Assembly: GCF_024721585.1 (NCBI RefSeq)
Contig: NZ_CP102629.1
Span: forward strand, 496,001-560,000
Origin: Sphingomicrobium aestuariivivum
GTDB lineage: Bacteria > Pseudomonadota > Alphaproteobacteria > Sphingomonadales > Sphingomonadaceae
Reading direction: 5' to 3'
Length of the DNA stretch: 64,000 nt
Positions 44,989 to 53,341 of the stretch are shown here, in pieces. Under the pieces are notes generated by a model that saw only the letters and a program-made list of their open reading frames with translations, was not told the origin of the DNA and made no database searches. How positions within the stretch are numbered: position 1 is the first letter of the stretch; each line of letters starts with the position of its first letter. The translations under genes were made by a program, and so were the position numbers.

Positions 44989-45839
44989 GCGACAAGATCA
45001 CCGTCTCCGCCCTCCAGCTCGCCCTCGGTGGCGGCGTGGAGGAAAATATCGCCAATGTCTCCGAGCTCGTCCGCGAGGCGGCGGGCAAGGGCGCGCAGGT
45101 CGTCCTCCCGCCCGAGCTGTTCGAAGGCCCCTATTTCTGCCGCGAGGAAGACGAGACCCTCTTCGCCACCGCCAAACCCACTGCCAAGCACCCGAGCGTG
45201 CTCGCCATGCAGGAGCTCGCCGACGAGCTCGACATCTGGATCCCGACCAGCTTCTTCGAGGCCGACGGTCACCACCATTACAATTCGCTCGCCTGGATCG
45301 CGCCGTGCGGGAAGATCGCGGGCGTCTACCGCAAAAGCCACATTCCCGACGGCCCGGGCTATGAAGAGAAATTCTACTTCCGCCCCGGCAATACCGGTTT
45401 CAAGGTCTGGGACGGCCCCGAAGATCGCGTCATGGGCGTCGGCATCTGCTGGGACCAATGGTATCCCGAGACCGCGCGCGCGATGATGCTGATGGGCGCC
45501 GAGATCCTCTTCTACCCCACCGCCATCGGTTCGGAGCCGCACGACCCCGACCTCGACACCAGCCGCATGTGGCGCCGCGCCATGATCGGTCATGCCGTGT
45601 CGAACGTCGTGCCCGTCGTCGCCGCCAACCGCATCGGCAGCGAGTGCGGCCAGAATTTCTACGGCCACAGCTTCATCTGCGACGAACGCGGCGACCTCGT
45701 CGCCGAATTCGGGGCCAAGGAGACGGGCGTGCTCACGGCAAGTTTCGACATCGCCCAGATCCGCCAGCACCGCGCCGCCTTCGGCTTCTTCCGCGACCGC
45801 CGCCCCGAGCTTTACAAGAGGCTCGCCGAAGACCTCTAG
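44985..45839 (+). CDS. aguB: N-carbamoylputrescine amidase
   Basis: A 284-aa nitrilase-superfamily amidase that hydrolyses N-carbamoylputrescine to putrescine, CO2 and ammonia. The Glu-Lys-Cys triad is visible: VLPPELFEGPYF (Glu), YRKSHIPDGPGY (Lys) and GVGICWDQWYPE (Cys). FYPTAIGSEP and GHSFICDERGD are typical of AguB. It is coupled to aguA, completing the agmatine route to putrescine; no arginine decarboxylase gene is in the window. Its stop shares CTAG 45836-45839 with the convergent UDG-GNAT gene. Confidence 0.95.
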   Translation: MSDKITVSALQLALGGGVEENIANVSELVREAAGKGAQVVLPPELFEGPYFCREEDETLFATAKPTAKHPSVLAMQELADELDIWIPTSFFEADGHHHYNSLAWIAPCGKIAGVYRKSHIPDGPGYEEKFYFRPGNTGFKVWDGPEDRVMGVGICWDQWYPETARAMMLMGAEILFYPTAIGSEPHDPDLDTSRMWRRAMIGHAVSNVVPVVAANRIGSECGQNFYGHSFICDERGDLVAEFGAKETGVLTASFDIAQIRQHRAAFGFFRDRRPELYKRLAEDL

Positions 45840-47005
45840 AGGTCGATGCGCAGATACACGCTGTCGACCCACCGGTCGCCGTGCATCATCGCCTTTTCCT
45901 TGTACCCCGAGCGGGTGAAGCCGATCTTCTCGAGCGCTTTCAGCGAGCCGACATTGGCGGGATCGACGTCGGCGAACATGTAGGGCAGCCCGCGGGCGCG
46001 GATATAGTCGCGATAGGCCGCGAGCGCCTCGGTGGCATAGCCATGCCCCCAATGGTCGCGGCGGATCATCATGCCGATCTCGGGCACGTCCCACAGCCCG
46101 CACTTGCCGATGAGCTCGCCATCCTTCTCGACGATGAAATCGTCCGAATGGGGGCCCGCCGCCTCTATCATGCCGCGCAGCCACTCCTCGGTCTCGAACA
46201 TCGTGTCATGGACGGTGGTCGACCAGCTCTGCATCGTCTCCTCGTCGGTGAACAGCGTATGCAGCGCGTCGGCATCCTCCTTGCGCGCGCGCCGGAGGAC
46301 GAGCCGCTCGGTGCGCAGTTCGTCTGCCGCCTCACCCTTGAGGCCGGGCGAGACCGCCTTGCGTAGCGCCATCAGGAACATCTCGTCCGACAAACGCCCC
46401 GTATTCTGGTTGTAGCGGCTGCAATGATAGCTATCGACCAGCCGCAGTCCGTTCGGCGCATGGTGCACATTGCCATGCCCGAACTTGTTGGCGCTCAATG
46501 TCATGCCGAGCGCGCGGCAGGCGGCGTCATGCGCGATCTTGCCGAGCGCGAACAGCGTGTGGACCTTGGGCAGCTTGCCCAGCATCTCCTCGAGAAACGG
46601 CCGGCAATGCTGGATTTCATTACCCGTGGGCTTGTTCTCGGGCGGCAGGCATTTCACCGCATTGAGGATGATCGCGCCCTTCAGTTCGACCCCGTCGTCG
46701 ATGCGGCTCTGATAGTCGCCGACCGAAAGCCCCGTGCGCATCAGCACGTCGAACAACAGGTCGCCCGCATAGTCGCCGGTAAAGGGCCGCCCCGTGCGGT
46801 TGGCGCCGTGCTTGCCCGGTGCCAGCCCGATGATCGCGACGCCGGCATCGGGGTCGCCAAAGGCGGGCACGGGCGCATTGTACCAGTCGGGATGCTCGCT
46901 CCTCAGCTCCATCCGCAGGTCGACCAGCCGCGGGCACAGCGGGCAATCGCGCAGCGGTTCGCAGTCGGGCAGCGGCGAGAGATCGGCAGGGCTGGTCTTG
47001 TTCAT
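45836..47005 (-). CDS. Uracil-DNA glycosylase (family 5, Fe-S) fused to a GNAT acetyltransferase
   Basis: A 389-aa continuous fusion. Residues 1-220 are a family 5 (UdgB-type) uracil-DNA glycosylase: motif A GLAPGKHGANRTGRPFTGDYAGD (60-82) and motif B HCSRYNQNTGRL (194-205). Likely [4Fe-4S] ligands are Cys21, Cys24, Cys119 and Cys134. Residues about 230-389 are a RimJ/RimL-like GNAT domain beginning LRTERLVLRRARKEDADAL, with acetyl-CoA loop RRDHWGHGYATEAL (315-328) and ending ALEKIGFTRSGYKEKAM. No stop or ribosome site separates them. Uracil excision from DNA is likely; the acetyl acceptor is unknown. aguB converges from the left, and folK is divergent on the right. Confidence 0.9.
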   Translation of the reverse strand: MNKTSPADLSPLPDCEPLRDCPLCPRLVDLRMELRSEHPDWYNAPVPAFGDPDAGVAIIGLAPGKHGANRTGRPFTGDYAGDLLFDVLMRTGLSVGDYQSRIDDGVELKGAIILNAVKCLPPENKPTGNEIQHCRPFLEEMLGKLPKVHTLFALGKIAHDAACRALGMTLSANKFGHGNVHHAPNGLRLVDSYHCSRYNQNTGRLSDEMFLMALRKAVSPGLKGEAADELRTERLVLRRARKEDADALHTLFTDEETMQSWSTTVHDTMFETEEWLRGMIEAAGPHSDDFIVEKDGELIGKCGLWDVPEIGMMIRRDHWGHGYATEALAAYRDYIRARGLPYMFADVDPANVGSLKALEKIGFTRSGYKEKAMMHGDRWVDSVYLRIDL

Positions 47006-47039
47006 GCCGCTGGCCTATCGGAGCCGCAGAAAGAGGACA

Positions 47040-47525
47040 ATGGACAAACATCTTTACGGCATCGGCATCGGCTCCAACCGCCCCCATTCGACCTACGGCC
47101 GCCCGCAGGCGGTGGTCGAGGCAGCAATCGCGCGGCTGGCGCGCGACCATGAGCTGTTCGACGCCTCCCCCATCCTCCTCAACCCCGCCTTCGGCGGCGC
47201 GGGACGCGATTTCGCCAATGCCGCCGCACTGGTCGAGAGCGAGCTCGAGCCCGAGGCCATGCTGGTCGCGCTCAAGTTCATCGAGCATGAGTTCGGTCGC
47301 CGCGCCGGCAAGGCGTGGGGCCCGCGCGTCCTCGACCTCGACATTCTCGCCTGGGACGGCGGCGAATATCATGCCCAAGGCCTGACCATCCCCCATGAAG
47401 CGCTGGCCGAGCGCCCCTCGGCGCTCTTCCCCCTCGCGCAGATCGCGCCCGACTGGCGGATCACCGGCGGGCTGGCGCTGCGCCACCTCGCGGCACGGCT
47501 GCGGGCAGCCCGGCCGAAAAACTGA
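47040..47525 (+). CDS. folK: 2-amino-4-hydroxy-6-hydroxymethyldihydropteridine pyrophosphokinase
   Basis: A 161-aa HPPK that pyrophosphorylates 6-hydroxymethyl-dihydropterin in folate synthesis. Motifs are the start YGIGIGSNRP, the pterin-binding DFANAAALVESELEP, and WGPRVLDLDILAWDG with the two metal-binding Asp residues, then LTIPHEALAERPSALFPLAQIAP. AGAGGAC lies just before ATG 47040. folP and folB are not adjacent. It is divergent from the UDG-GNAT gene by 34 nt, and tRNA-Lys follows on the same strand. Confidence 0.94.
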   Translation: MDKHLYGIGIGSNRPHSTYGRPQAVVEAAIARLARDHELFDASPILLNPAFGGAGRDFANAAALVESELEPEAMLVALKFIEHEFGRRAGKAWGPRVLDLDILAWDGGEYHAQGLTIPHEALAERPSALFPLAQIAPDWRITGGLALRHLAARLRAARPKN

Positions 47526-47579
47526 AATTCATGCCTTGATCGCGCGGGAGCCTCCCGCTAGGTCGGCACCCGGCTGGTT

Positions 47580-47655
47580 GGGCCGTTAGCTCAGTTGGTA
47601 GAGCAACTGACTTTTAATCAGTAGGTCGCAGGTTCGACCCCTGCACGGCTCACCA
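47580..47655 (+). tRNA. tRNA-Lys (anticodon TTT)
   Basis: A 76-nt cloverleaf with CCA encoded. The acceptor is GGGCCGT against ACGGCTC, with a G2-U71 wobble. The D arm is GCTCAGTTGGTAGAGC, the anticodon arm is ACTGA-CTTTTAA-TCAGT with TTT, the variable loop is AGGTC and the T arm is GCAGGTTCGACCCCTGC. About 35 nt downstream an 8-bp GGCGCGCG/CGCGCGCC hairpin (47691-47716) without a T run may help end the transcript. Confidence 0.98.
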
Positions 47656-47728
47656 GCCTTCCACTTCACCGACGAGCATGACGCGACGATGGCGCGCGAG
47701 CGGTTGCCCGCGCGCCGGTGCCGTGTCG

Positions 47729-48331
47729 TCAGAAGCCGAAAGTCCCTGCTTCGCCGGACAGGATGATGCTGATTTCGATACCGTCGCTCGCGCGCGGCGT
47801 CTCATCGCCCATCTGGTCGGCGAGGCGGTCGAGGAATTCGGTGATGTTGGTCCGCACCGAGCCCTCGATCGCCTTGCGCAGGCGCGTTTCCCCGAGAAGC
47901 GCCGAGCCGAAGGACTGGGTATAGTCGACCTCGACAAGCTCATCCATCAACAGCTCGCCCGTCGCCATGTCGGTGAGCTGGTAGCGCACTTCCGACGTCA
48001 CCTTGGCGTTGACCATGACCATCGGCTTCTTGATGCGCATGAGCTCGGCCGTCAGCTGGTAATCGCCCCCGCTCGAGGCCAGCAGGCCATTATTTGCCAG
48101 CGACTGGCGCAGCGCCGCCTGGAAGTCCTCGTTCGAGACCTCCGCCACGACGGTCGTCTTCTTGCCACCCGAGATCTCGCCGACTCTGATCGTCTGGCCG
48201 AGCGAGGCGAGCCGCTGCCCTTCCGCCGCGGGCACCTGCCCGATCGACATGTTCACGGGCTTGGCCGCGCAGGCCGATATGCTGACGGCGCAGGCTGCGA
48301 TCACGACAGGTTTGACGAGTTTGGATTTCAT
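47729..48331 (-). CDS. Hypothetical lipoprotein
   Basis: A 200-aa protein with a lipoprotein signal peptide: basic start KSKLVKP, hydrophobic helix, lipobox ISAC and modified Cys21. The mature part contains EDFQAALRQSLANNGLLA, a helix pattern seen in periplasmic lipoproteins of LptE- and CsgG-related folds, then alternating strand-like stretches (YQLTAELMRIKKPMVMVNA). No family is assigned. Cys21 would be the only cysteine after processing. It is divergent from the large ankyrin protein gene across 160 nt, so the two may share regulation and perhaps an envelope location. Confidence 0.75.
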   Translation of the reverse strand: MKSKLVKPVVIAACAVSISACAAKPVNMSIGQVPAAEGQRLASLGQTIRVGEISGGKKTTVVAEVSNEDFQAALRQSLANNGLLASSGGDYQLTAELMRIKKPMVMVNAKVTSEVRYQLTDMATGELLMDELVEVDYTQSFGSALLGETRLRKAIEGSVRTNITEFLDRLADQMGDETPRASDGIEISIILSGEAGTFGF

Positions 48332-48491
48332 TGATTGTCCCCCGGTTGATTCGCCGCGACGCTAACGCCCCGATCGGAGCCTGTCACCTTTGTTAATTTG
48401 CCGTGGTAAACGGAATTAATAATAGGATTTTACGAAACGGCAGGACCCTGTTAGCTATGCGGGGCGAGCGATATTCTCGGGGGGTACCACC

Positions 48492-51400
48492 ATGTTCCGC
48501 TTTCATCAGGGCCGCTTCGGCCTGCGCCGCACTGCGGCCTTTCTCGGCGCCGTGCTGCTTGCCGCCACGCTGTCGCCGCGCGCGGCATCGGCCCAGTCGC
48601 TCGTCGACATGCGCACTTACACCTCCGACTATTTCGGCCTCGATCCCTTCGATACGCAGGATGCCTTCGACATCGCCTGCGCCGCGGGGGAGCAAAAAGC
48701 GTGCAGCCAGGCCGACGAGATGCGCGGCGGCAAGCATTTCGCTCCGAAGAAGGGCTATGCCGCCCTGCGTTCGGCCTGCCGCAACGATGCTGCCCGCGCC
48801 TGCCTCGTGCAGGGCTGGTGGCAGCAGATGGGGCTCGGCACCGACGCCGATCTCGAGGAAGCGGTCCCGCTGTTCGAACAGAGCTGCCTCGGGGGTGACC
48901 AGGTCGGCTGTTTCCAATATCTGTTCTTCGCGAGGACGGGCGAGCACTGGGGCGTCACCAAGCTCGACGAGACAGCTGTCCGTTCGCGGATGCAGGCCCT
49001 GTGCGATGCGGGCTTCGACCCGGGCTGCGTGGGCACGACGCTGTACCTTTCGAATGAGGAGCTCGGCGCGCCGGCCGATGTTGCCCGGCATCTCCAGCCA
49101 CTCCTGTCGATGTGCGAACGCAATCCCGGTCCGTGCAACTTCACCAACGTGATCAATGCGGTAACGCCGCGCACCGCATCCCCGATTGCGACCCATCTCG
49201 CCGCGCAGGCGGGCCCGCAGGCACGCGCCGGCCTTGAACGGAGCATTGTCCGTTATATCGAGACGATGGCCGAGGCCGAGGTCTCCCCTGTCGGGGCCCT
49301 CTCGATGCTCCGCGCGATGCAGCAAGCGGGCGCCCCCGTCGTCTCGGACGAGCTGCTGGCGCTGGCCAACGACGATCCCGACCTCCTCGCCGTGATGCTG
49401 GCGGGCGACAGCGGTGTCATCTCCGACGACGCCAAGCGCCTTGCGCTGCTCACCGCCGCCAATGATGGCAATGCCACCACCATCCGCTCGCTCCTCGAGG
49501 CCGGCGCCAATCCCGATGTCCGCTCGAACAGCGATGCGGGCTGGACCGCCCTCCAATATGCGATCGTCGAAGGGCACCAGGACGCTGTCGATGCCCTGCT
49601 CGACGGCGGCGCCGACCCCTCCTTCGCCAGCAGCCAGGGTATCTCCCCCCTGCTTTCGGCAGCCAAGCGCGATCGCATCGACGCTATCAATTCGCTCGTC
49701 GAGGCCGGCGTCGATCTGTGGGCCACGGTTCCCGAGACCGACTTCACCGCGCTTCACATGGCGGCCAGCGAGGGCCAGACCCGCGCTGCGGCGCTCCTCC
49801 TGCGCGCCGGCGCCGATGTCGACCCGCAGGATTCCTCGAAGCAGACACCACTCCACTACGCCTTGGGGCATGAAAAGCTCGACACCGCTCGCTTGCTGAT
49901 CGCGCAAGGGGCCGATGTCGACCGCCCCTTCCCCAAGACCGGCCTGCCGCTGCTCACTGTCGCCATCAACGGCAACAATGAAGAAATGGCGGCAATGCTG
50001 CTGTCCGCAGGTGCCTCACCCAATGTCGAGGACAATAAGGGCGAGACCCCGCTGTTCGCGGCCATCCGTGCCGAGAACGACCCGCTTGCCGAGCTGCTGC
50101 TCGATGCCGGCGCCGATGCCGGTCACGTCAGCCTGTCGGGCGAAACGCCGTCGATGCTCTACGCCGCGCTCACCGAGAAGCGCGAGGCCGCCGCGGCCGC
50201 GGAGGCCGAGCGCCAGCGCCGCGAGGCCGAAGCGCGTCGCCGTGCCGAACAGCAGCGCATCGCCGAACAGCAGAACAAGAAGCGCGACGGCCTGCTCGGC
50301 GGGTTGATCGGCGCGGTCGCCGGTGCCGCCATCGGCACCGAGATGGGGCTCGGCGCCGAACAGGTCGGCCAGCTTGCCTCGACGCTCGGCCAGGTCGGCA
50401 TGCACGCCGAACAGGGCGAGGCCGACAGCTTCCAGAAAGCGCAGCGCGCTGTCAGCTCGCTCGAAGGGCGCCTCGCGATGACCGCCCCCACCAACCCCGA
50501 TGCGCAGGCCAATGCCTCGCGCCTCTACGCCGAACAGATGCGCGAGGCCGCGCGGCAGGGTGGCGATCCCGTCGCCATGGCGCTCACCGAAAGCGCGCTC
50601 GAGGCGGGCCAGAAGATCGGCCAGGCCATGGCCGACCAGCGCGAGTTCGAGAACGAGATGGCGCGGATGCAGGCCGAAATGGCGCAGCAGCAGGCCGCCG
50701 CGCGCGCCCCTTCCCCCAGCAATGCGGCCGCGACCACTTCGACGGCCCGCCAGCGGCAGGAAGCGCGTCGACAAGAGCAGGTCGCCCGTCGCCGCACCAA
50801 TACGCAGGCGCCGCGCCAGATGACGCTCAAGGTGAACATGCCGACGCTGAGCAACTGCACCACCATGGAGAAGGACGACCCCTATGACGTCGTCCAATAT
50901 GGCGATTGCGCGAACCGGTCGGGTGCCAACGGCAATGGCGACAACGCAGGCGGCAATGGCGGCGACGGCTCGGGCGCCCCGCGCTACGCCGACAATGGTC
51001 ATGGCAACGACACCGGCGACAATGGAGGCGAAGGCTCCAACGGCAACGGAAACGGCGGCGACAATGGCGGCCTGACGCCGGTCGAGGGCCGTGTGGAAAC
51101 CCATGTCCGCGGCAGCCAGCCCCCGCTCACTTGGGAAGAGCATGCCGAGATGCAGGAGCGCTACGGCTGCTACAAACCCGCTGCCGGCTGCGTCGTGCTC
51201 GTCGAGACCGTCTACGACAGCCGCTCGGGTATGATGAAGTTCAAGTTCCGTAACGATTGTTCGGGCGTGATCTACTATCGCTACAGCCTGCCCAAGAAGG
51301 ACGGCGGTCTCGACGAGGGCTCGTGGACGGTCCAGCCCGGACGCCCGTTCGAATTCTACAGCTATGCGGGCGATGAACTGATGTGGCAGCGCCACTTCGC

Positions 51401-51503
51401 CGAGTTCATCGGCTCGAAGAGTTCGACCGGCTCGATGTGCCGCAACGAGATCTTCCGCACCGATGTCGGCGGGGTCGCCTACGCCAAGAAGACCCGGCGT
51501 TAG
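48492..51503 (+). CDS. Exported Hcp/Sel1-like and ankyrin-repeat multidomain protein
   Basis: A 1003-aa protein. A signal peptide (1-34, cleavage near ASA-QS) is followed by five cysteine pairs spaced 7-8 residues apart (63/71, 96/104, 132/140, 171/179, 208/215), the disulfide pattern of Helicobacter Hcp/Sel1-like repeats. About seven ankyrin repeats follow (316-546; cores TALQYAIVEGHQDAVDALLDGGA, TALHMAASEGQ). Next come a charged coiled coil (562-598), a glycine-zipper helix (600-622, GLLGGLIGAVAGAAIGTEMG), an Ala/Gln/Glu-rich helical part, a Gly/Asn-rich linker (about 860-895) and a C-terminal domain with four Cys. Each module is a protein-interaction or membrane-association type; overall function is unknown. 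It is monocistronic. Confidence 0.85.
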   Translation: MFRFHQGRFGLRRTAAFLGAVLLAATLSPRAASAQSLVDMRTYTSDYFGLDPFDTQDAFDIACAAGEQKACSQADEMRGGKHFAPKKGYAALRSACRNDAARACLVQGWWQQMGLGTDADLEEAVPLFEQSCLGGDQVGCFQYLFFARTGEHWGVTKLDETAVRSRMQALCDAGFDPGCVGTTLYLSNEELGAPADVARHLQPLLSMCERNPGPCNFTNVINAVTPRTASPIATHLAAQAGPQARAGLERSIVRYIETMAEAEVSPVGALSMLRAMQQAGAPVVSDELLALANDDPDLLAVMLAGDSGVISDDAKRLALLTAANDGNATTIRSLLEAGANPDVRSNSDAGWTALQYAIVEGHQDAVDALLDGGADPSFASSQGISPLLSAAKRDRIDAINSLVEAGVDLWATVPETDFTALHMAASEGQTRAAALLLRAGADVDPQDSSKQTPLHYALGHEKLDTARLLIAQGADVDRPFPKTGLPLLTVAINGNNEEMAAMLLSAGASPNVEDNKGETPLFAAIRAENDPLAELLLDAGADAGHVSLSGETPSMLYAALTEKREAAAAAEAERQRREAEARRRAEQQRIAEQQNKKRDGLLGGLIGAVAGAAIGTEMGLGAEQVGQLASTLGQVGMHAEQGEADSFQKAQRAVSSLEGRLAMTAPTNPDAQANASRLYAEQMREAARQGGDPVAMALTESALEAGQKIGQAMADQREFENEMARMQAEMAQQQAAARAPSPSNAAATTSTARQRQEARRQEQVARRRTNTQAPRQMTLKVNMPTLSNCTTMEKDDPYDVVQYGDCANRSGANGNGDNAGGNGGDGSGAPRYADNGHGNDTGDNGGEGSNGNGNGGDNGGLTPVEGRVETHVRGSQPPLTWEEHAEMQERYGCYKPAAGCVVLVETVYDSRSGMMKFKFRNDCSGVIYYRYSLPKKDGGLDEGSWTVQPGRPFEFYSYAGDELMWQRHFAEFIGSKSSTGSMCRNEIFRTDVGGVAYAKKTRR
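50925..51075 (+). repeat. Degenerate Gly/Asn-coding repeat
   Basis: Imperfect repeats of GGCAATGGCGAC-like units encode alternating Gly, Asn and Asp in the large ankyrin protein. The tract is an obvious site for slippage and length variation between strains. It forms a flexible linker before the C-terminal domain. Confidence 0.7.
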
Positions 51504-51515
51504 TCGGCAGCCGGA

Positions 51516-53078
51516 TCAATCGGCGGGGCGCAGCCAGAAGGTCGCCCCGCCGATCCCGCTTTCCACGCGGCGATAGCCCGCCTCGCGCGCAAAACCCTCG
51601 ATCGGCACCTCCAGCCCGATGCGGTCGACCGTGTGGCTCGCTTCATAGCCGGTCACGATCGCCGCCGGACGGCTTTCCTCGAGATAGTCGGTGATCGTCG
51701 AGGGCGAGACGAAGCCCACCGCGTCGCGGTCGGCCGCGTCGATCATGTCGCCGGTGCGATAGGCAAAGGGGCCGGTCGCGAACATCGGGTCGAGCGCCAG
51801 TCCGCTCCCGACCACGGTTTCGGGGCTGAGCGTGGCCACTTCGCCCTCGATCCCCTCGGCGCCGAGCAATGCGGCAAGCGCGCGCCCTTCCTCGGCGACC
51901 ACCGTGGGCGTGGGCTTGTCGAGCGCTGCGCCGCCGAGGTTGTAGACGGGCTGGACGAGGCCGATCGCGAGGAACAGGCCGACCGCGGGCTTCAGCCAGT
52001 GCTTGTCCACGAATGCCCCTCGGTCGCGCGCCCAGGCCAGCCCGAGGCCGACGAACAGCGGCGGCAGGAGCGGGATCGCATATTGGCGATGGATCGGCGT
52101 CGGCGCGAGCGTGGCGACCAGTCCCGCGAGGATGGCAAGGTCGGTGAGCAGCAGCGCGGGGATCTGGGCCTCGCGGGCCTTCAATGAGCGCAGCCGCAGC
52201 AAGGTGTAGAGGACGAGCGCGAGCAGCGCGGGTCCCCGCACCAGCGTCAGCAGCCCGTCGATGGCCTTCATGCCCAGCGTCAGGCGGTGGGCGCGGCCAT
52301 TGGCCTCGTACCAGAGGAAGGGCGCCTCGGCATGATAATGGAAATTGCCATAGTCGAAGGCGGTCGGCGCGGTCTCGCGGATCCACAGCATCGGCACCAG
52401 CGCCAGCACCACGCCCGCGCTCGTCACCAGCGTCGTCGCCACCGCACGGCGCTTGCCCATCACCCCGAAGATGGCGGCGAGCAGCGGGAAGGCGGCAAAG
52501 GCACCCGCCATCACCGCATAGCTGATCTTGGTGCCCGTCGCGGCGCCGATGGCGAGCCCCGCGAGCAGCCACTTGTAGCGGCGCCCGGGTTGCGCCGGAT
52601 CGACCGCGCCCATCGCGACGAAGAAGGCGAAGGCGAGCAGGAGCGCTGGCAGCGCATCGTTGCGCACCAGCGTCACCCCGAACAGGAAGGCATGGCAGAA
52701 CCAGATGGCGCCCGCCGCCATCATCGCGTGATGCCGCGCCACCCCGCCCTCGCGAAGCGCGCCATAGACGAGCGCGATCACGCCCGCCCCCATCAGCCCC
52801 GAGAAGAGCCGCGCGGCGAGGAGGCCGTGCCACTCGGGATCGCCGAACAGCGGGGCGAGGACATAGAGCTGGTAGGGCGTCTGGAGGTAGAGGAAGTCGC
52901 GGAACGGCGACATCCCGCCCGCGACCAGTTCGGCGGCGGCAAGATATTGCGTCTCGTCATGGTCGATCGGGCTCAACAGCGCGATCAGCGGCAGGCTCGC
53001 CATAAGGAGGACGAACAGGAGCGCATGAGGATGGGCGCGCGCCCGCGCGGGCGTCATTCGCCTGACGATGTCGATCAT
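51516..53078 (-). CDS. GT39-like polytopic glycosyltransferase
   Basis: A 520-aa GT-C-type membrane protein with about 11 helices. The first loop carries the acidic motif SPIDHDETQYLAAAELVAGG (Asp/Glu pair near residues 39-42), followed by a conserved FLYLQTPYQLY. The C-terminal 110 residues form a soluble periplasmic domain. It should transfer a sugar from a polyprenyl-phosphate donor; donor and acceptor are unknown. It is distinct in sequence from the protein at 8909-10480. The ATG at 53078 has no strong ribosome site. It converges with the ankyrin gene across 12 nt and is divergent from the PilZ gene. Confidence 0.8.
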   Translation of the reverse strand: MIDIVRRMTPARARAHPHALLFVLLMASLPLIALLSPIDHDETQYLAAAELVAGGMSPFRDFLYLQTPYQLYVLAPLFGDPEWHGLLAARLFSGLMGAGVIALVYGALREGGVARHHAMMAAGAIWFCHAFLFGVTLVRNDALPALLLAFAFFVAMGAVDPAQPGRRYKWLLAGLAIGAATGTKISYAVMAGAFAAFPLLAAIFGVMGKRRAVATTLVTSAGVVLALVPMLWIRETAPTAFDYGNFHYHAEAPFLWYEANGRAHRLTLGMKAIDGLLTLVRGPALLALVLYTLLRLRSLKAREAQIPALLLTDLAILAGLVATLAPTPIHRQYAIPLLPPLFVGLGLAWARDRGAFVDKHWLKPAVGLFLAIGLVQPVYNLGGAALDKPTPTVVAEEGRALAALLGAEGIEGEVATLSPETVVGSGLALDPMFATGPFAYRTGDMIDAADRDAVGFVSPSTITDYLEESRPAAIVTGYEASHTVDRIGLEVPIEGFAREAGYRRVESGIGGATFWLRPAD

Positions 53079-53341
53079 GGATGAACCCGCTAAGATGTTG
53101 AACCTTTTGCCGAAATTGCCCCTTTACCATGTCGCGCCTGAAGTCAAGGGCGCTGCGGCGCCTCGCCTGTTCAAGATGGACCGAAGGCGCATTTCGATCC
53201 GATCCGGAGCAAACCTGCCCCGGCCCGCACCATAGCGGTGAATGCCCTAACGAGTTGGTAAGGTGGTCGCCTTTATTCCTCGGGCAGGACATGACGACGT
53301 TGCGCCATGCAATGATCTCCACTTCGGCAAAGGAGGCCCCC

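Noticed and set aside
47691-47716. An 8-bp GGCGCGCG/CGCGCGCC hairpin as an intrinsic terminator
   Set aside because: It has no T run on either strand. It is mentioned only as possible help for ending the tRNA-Lys transcript.
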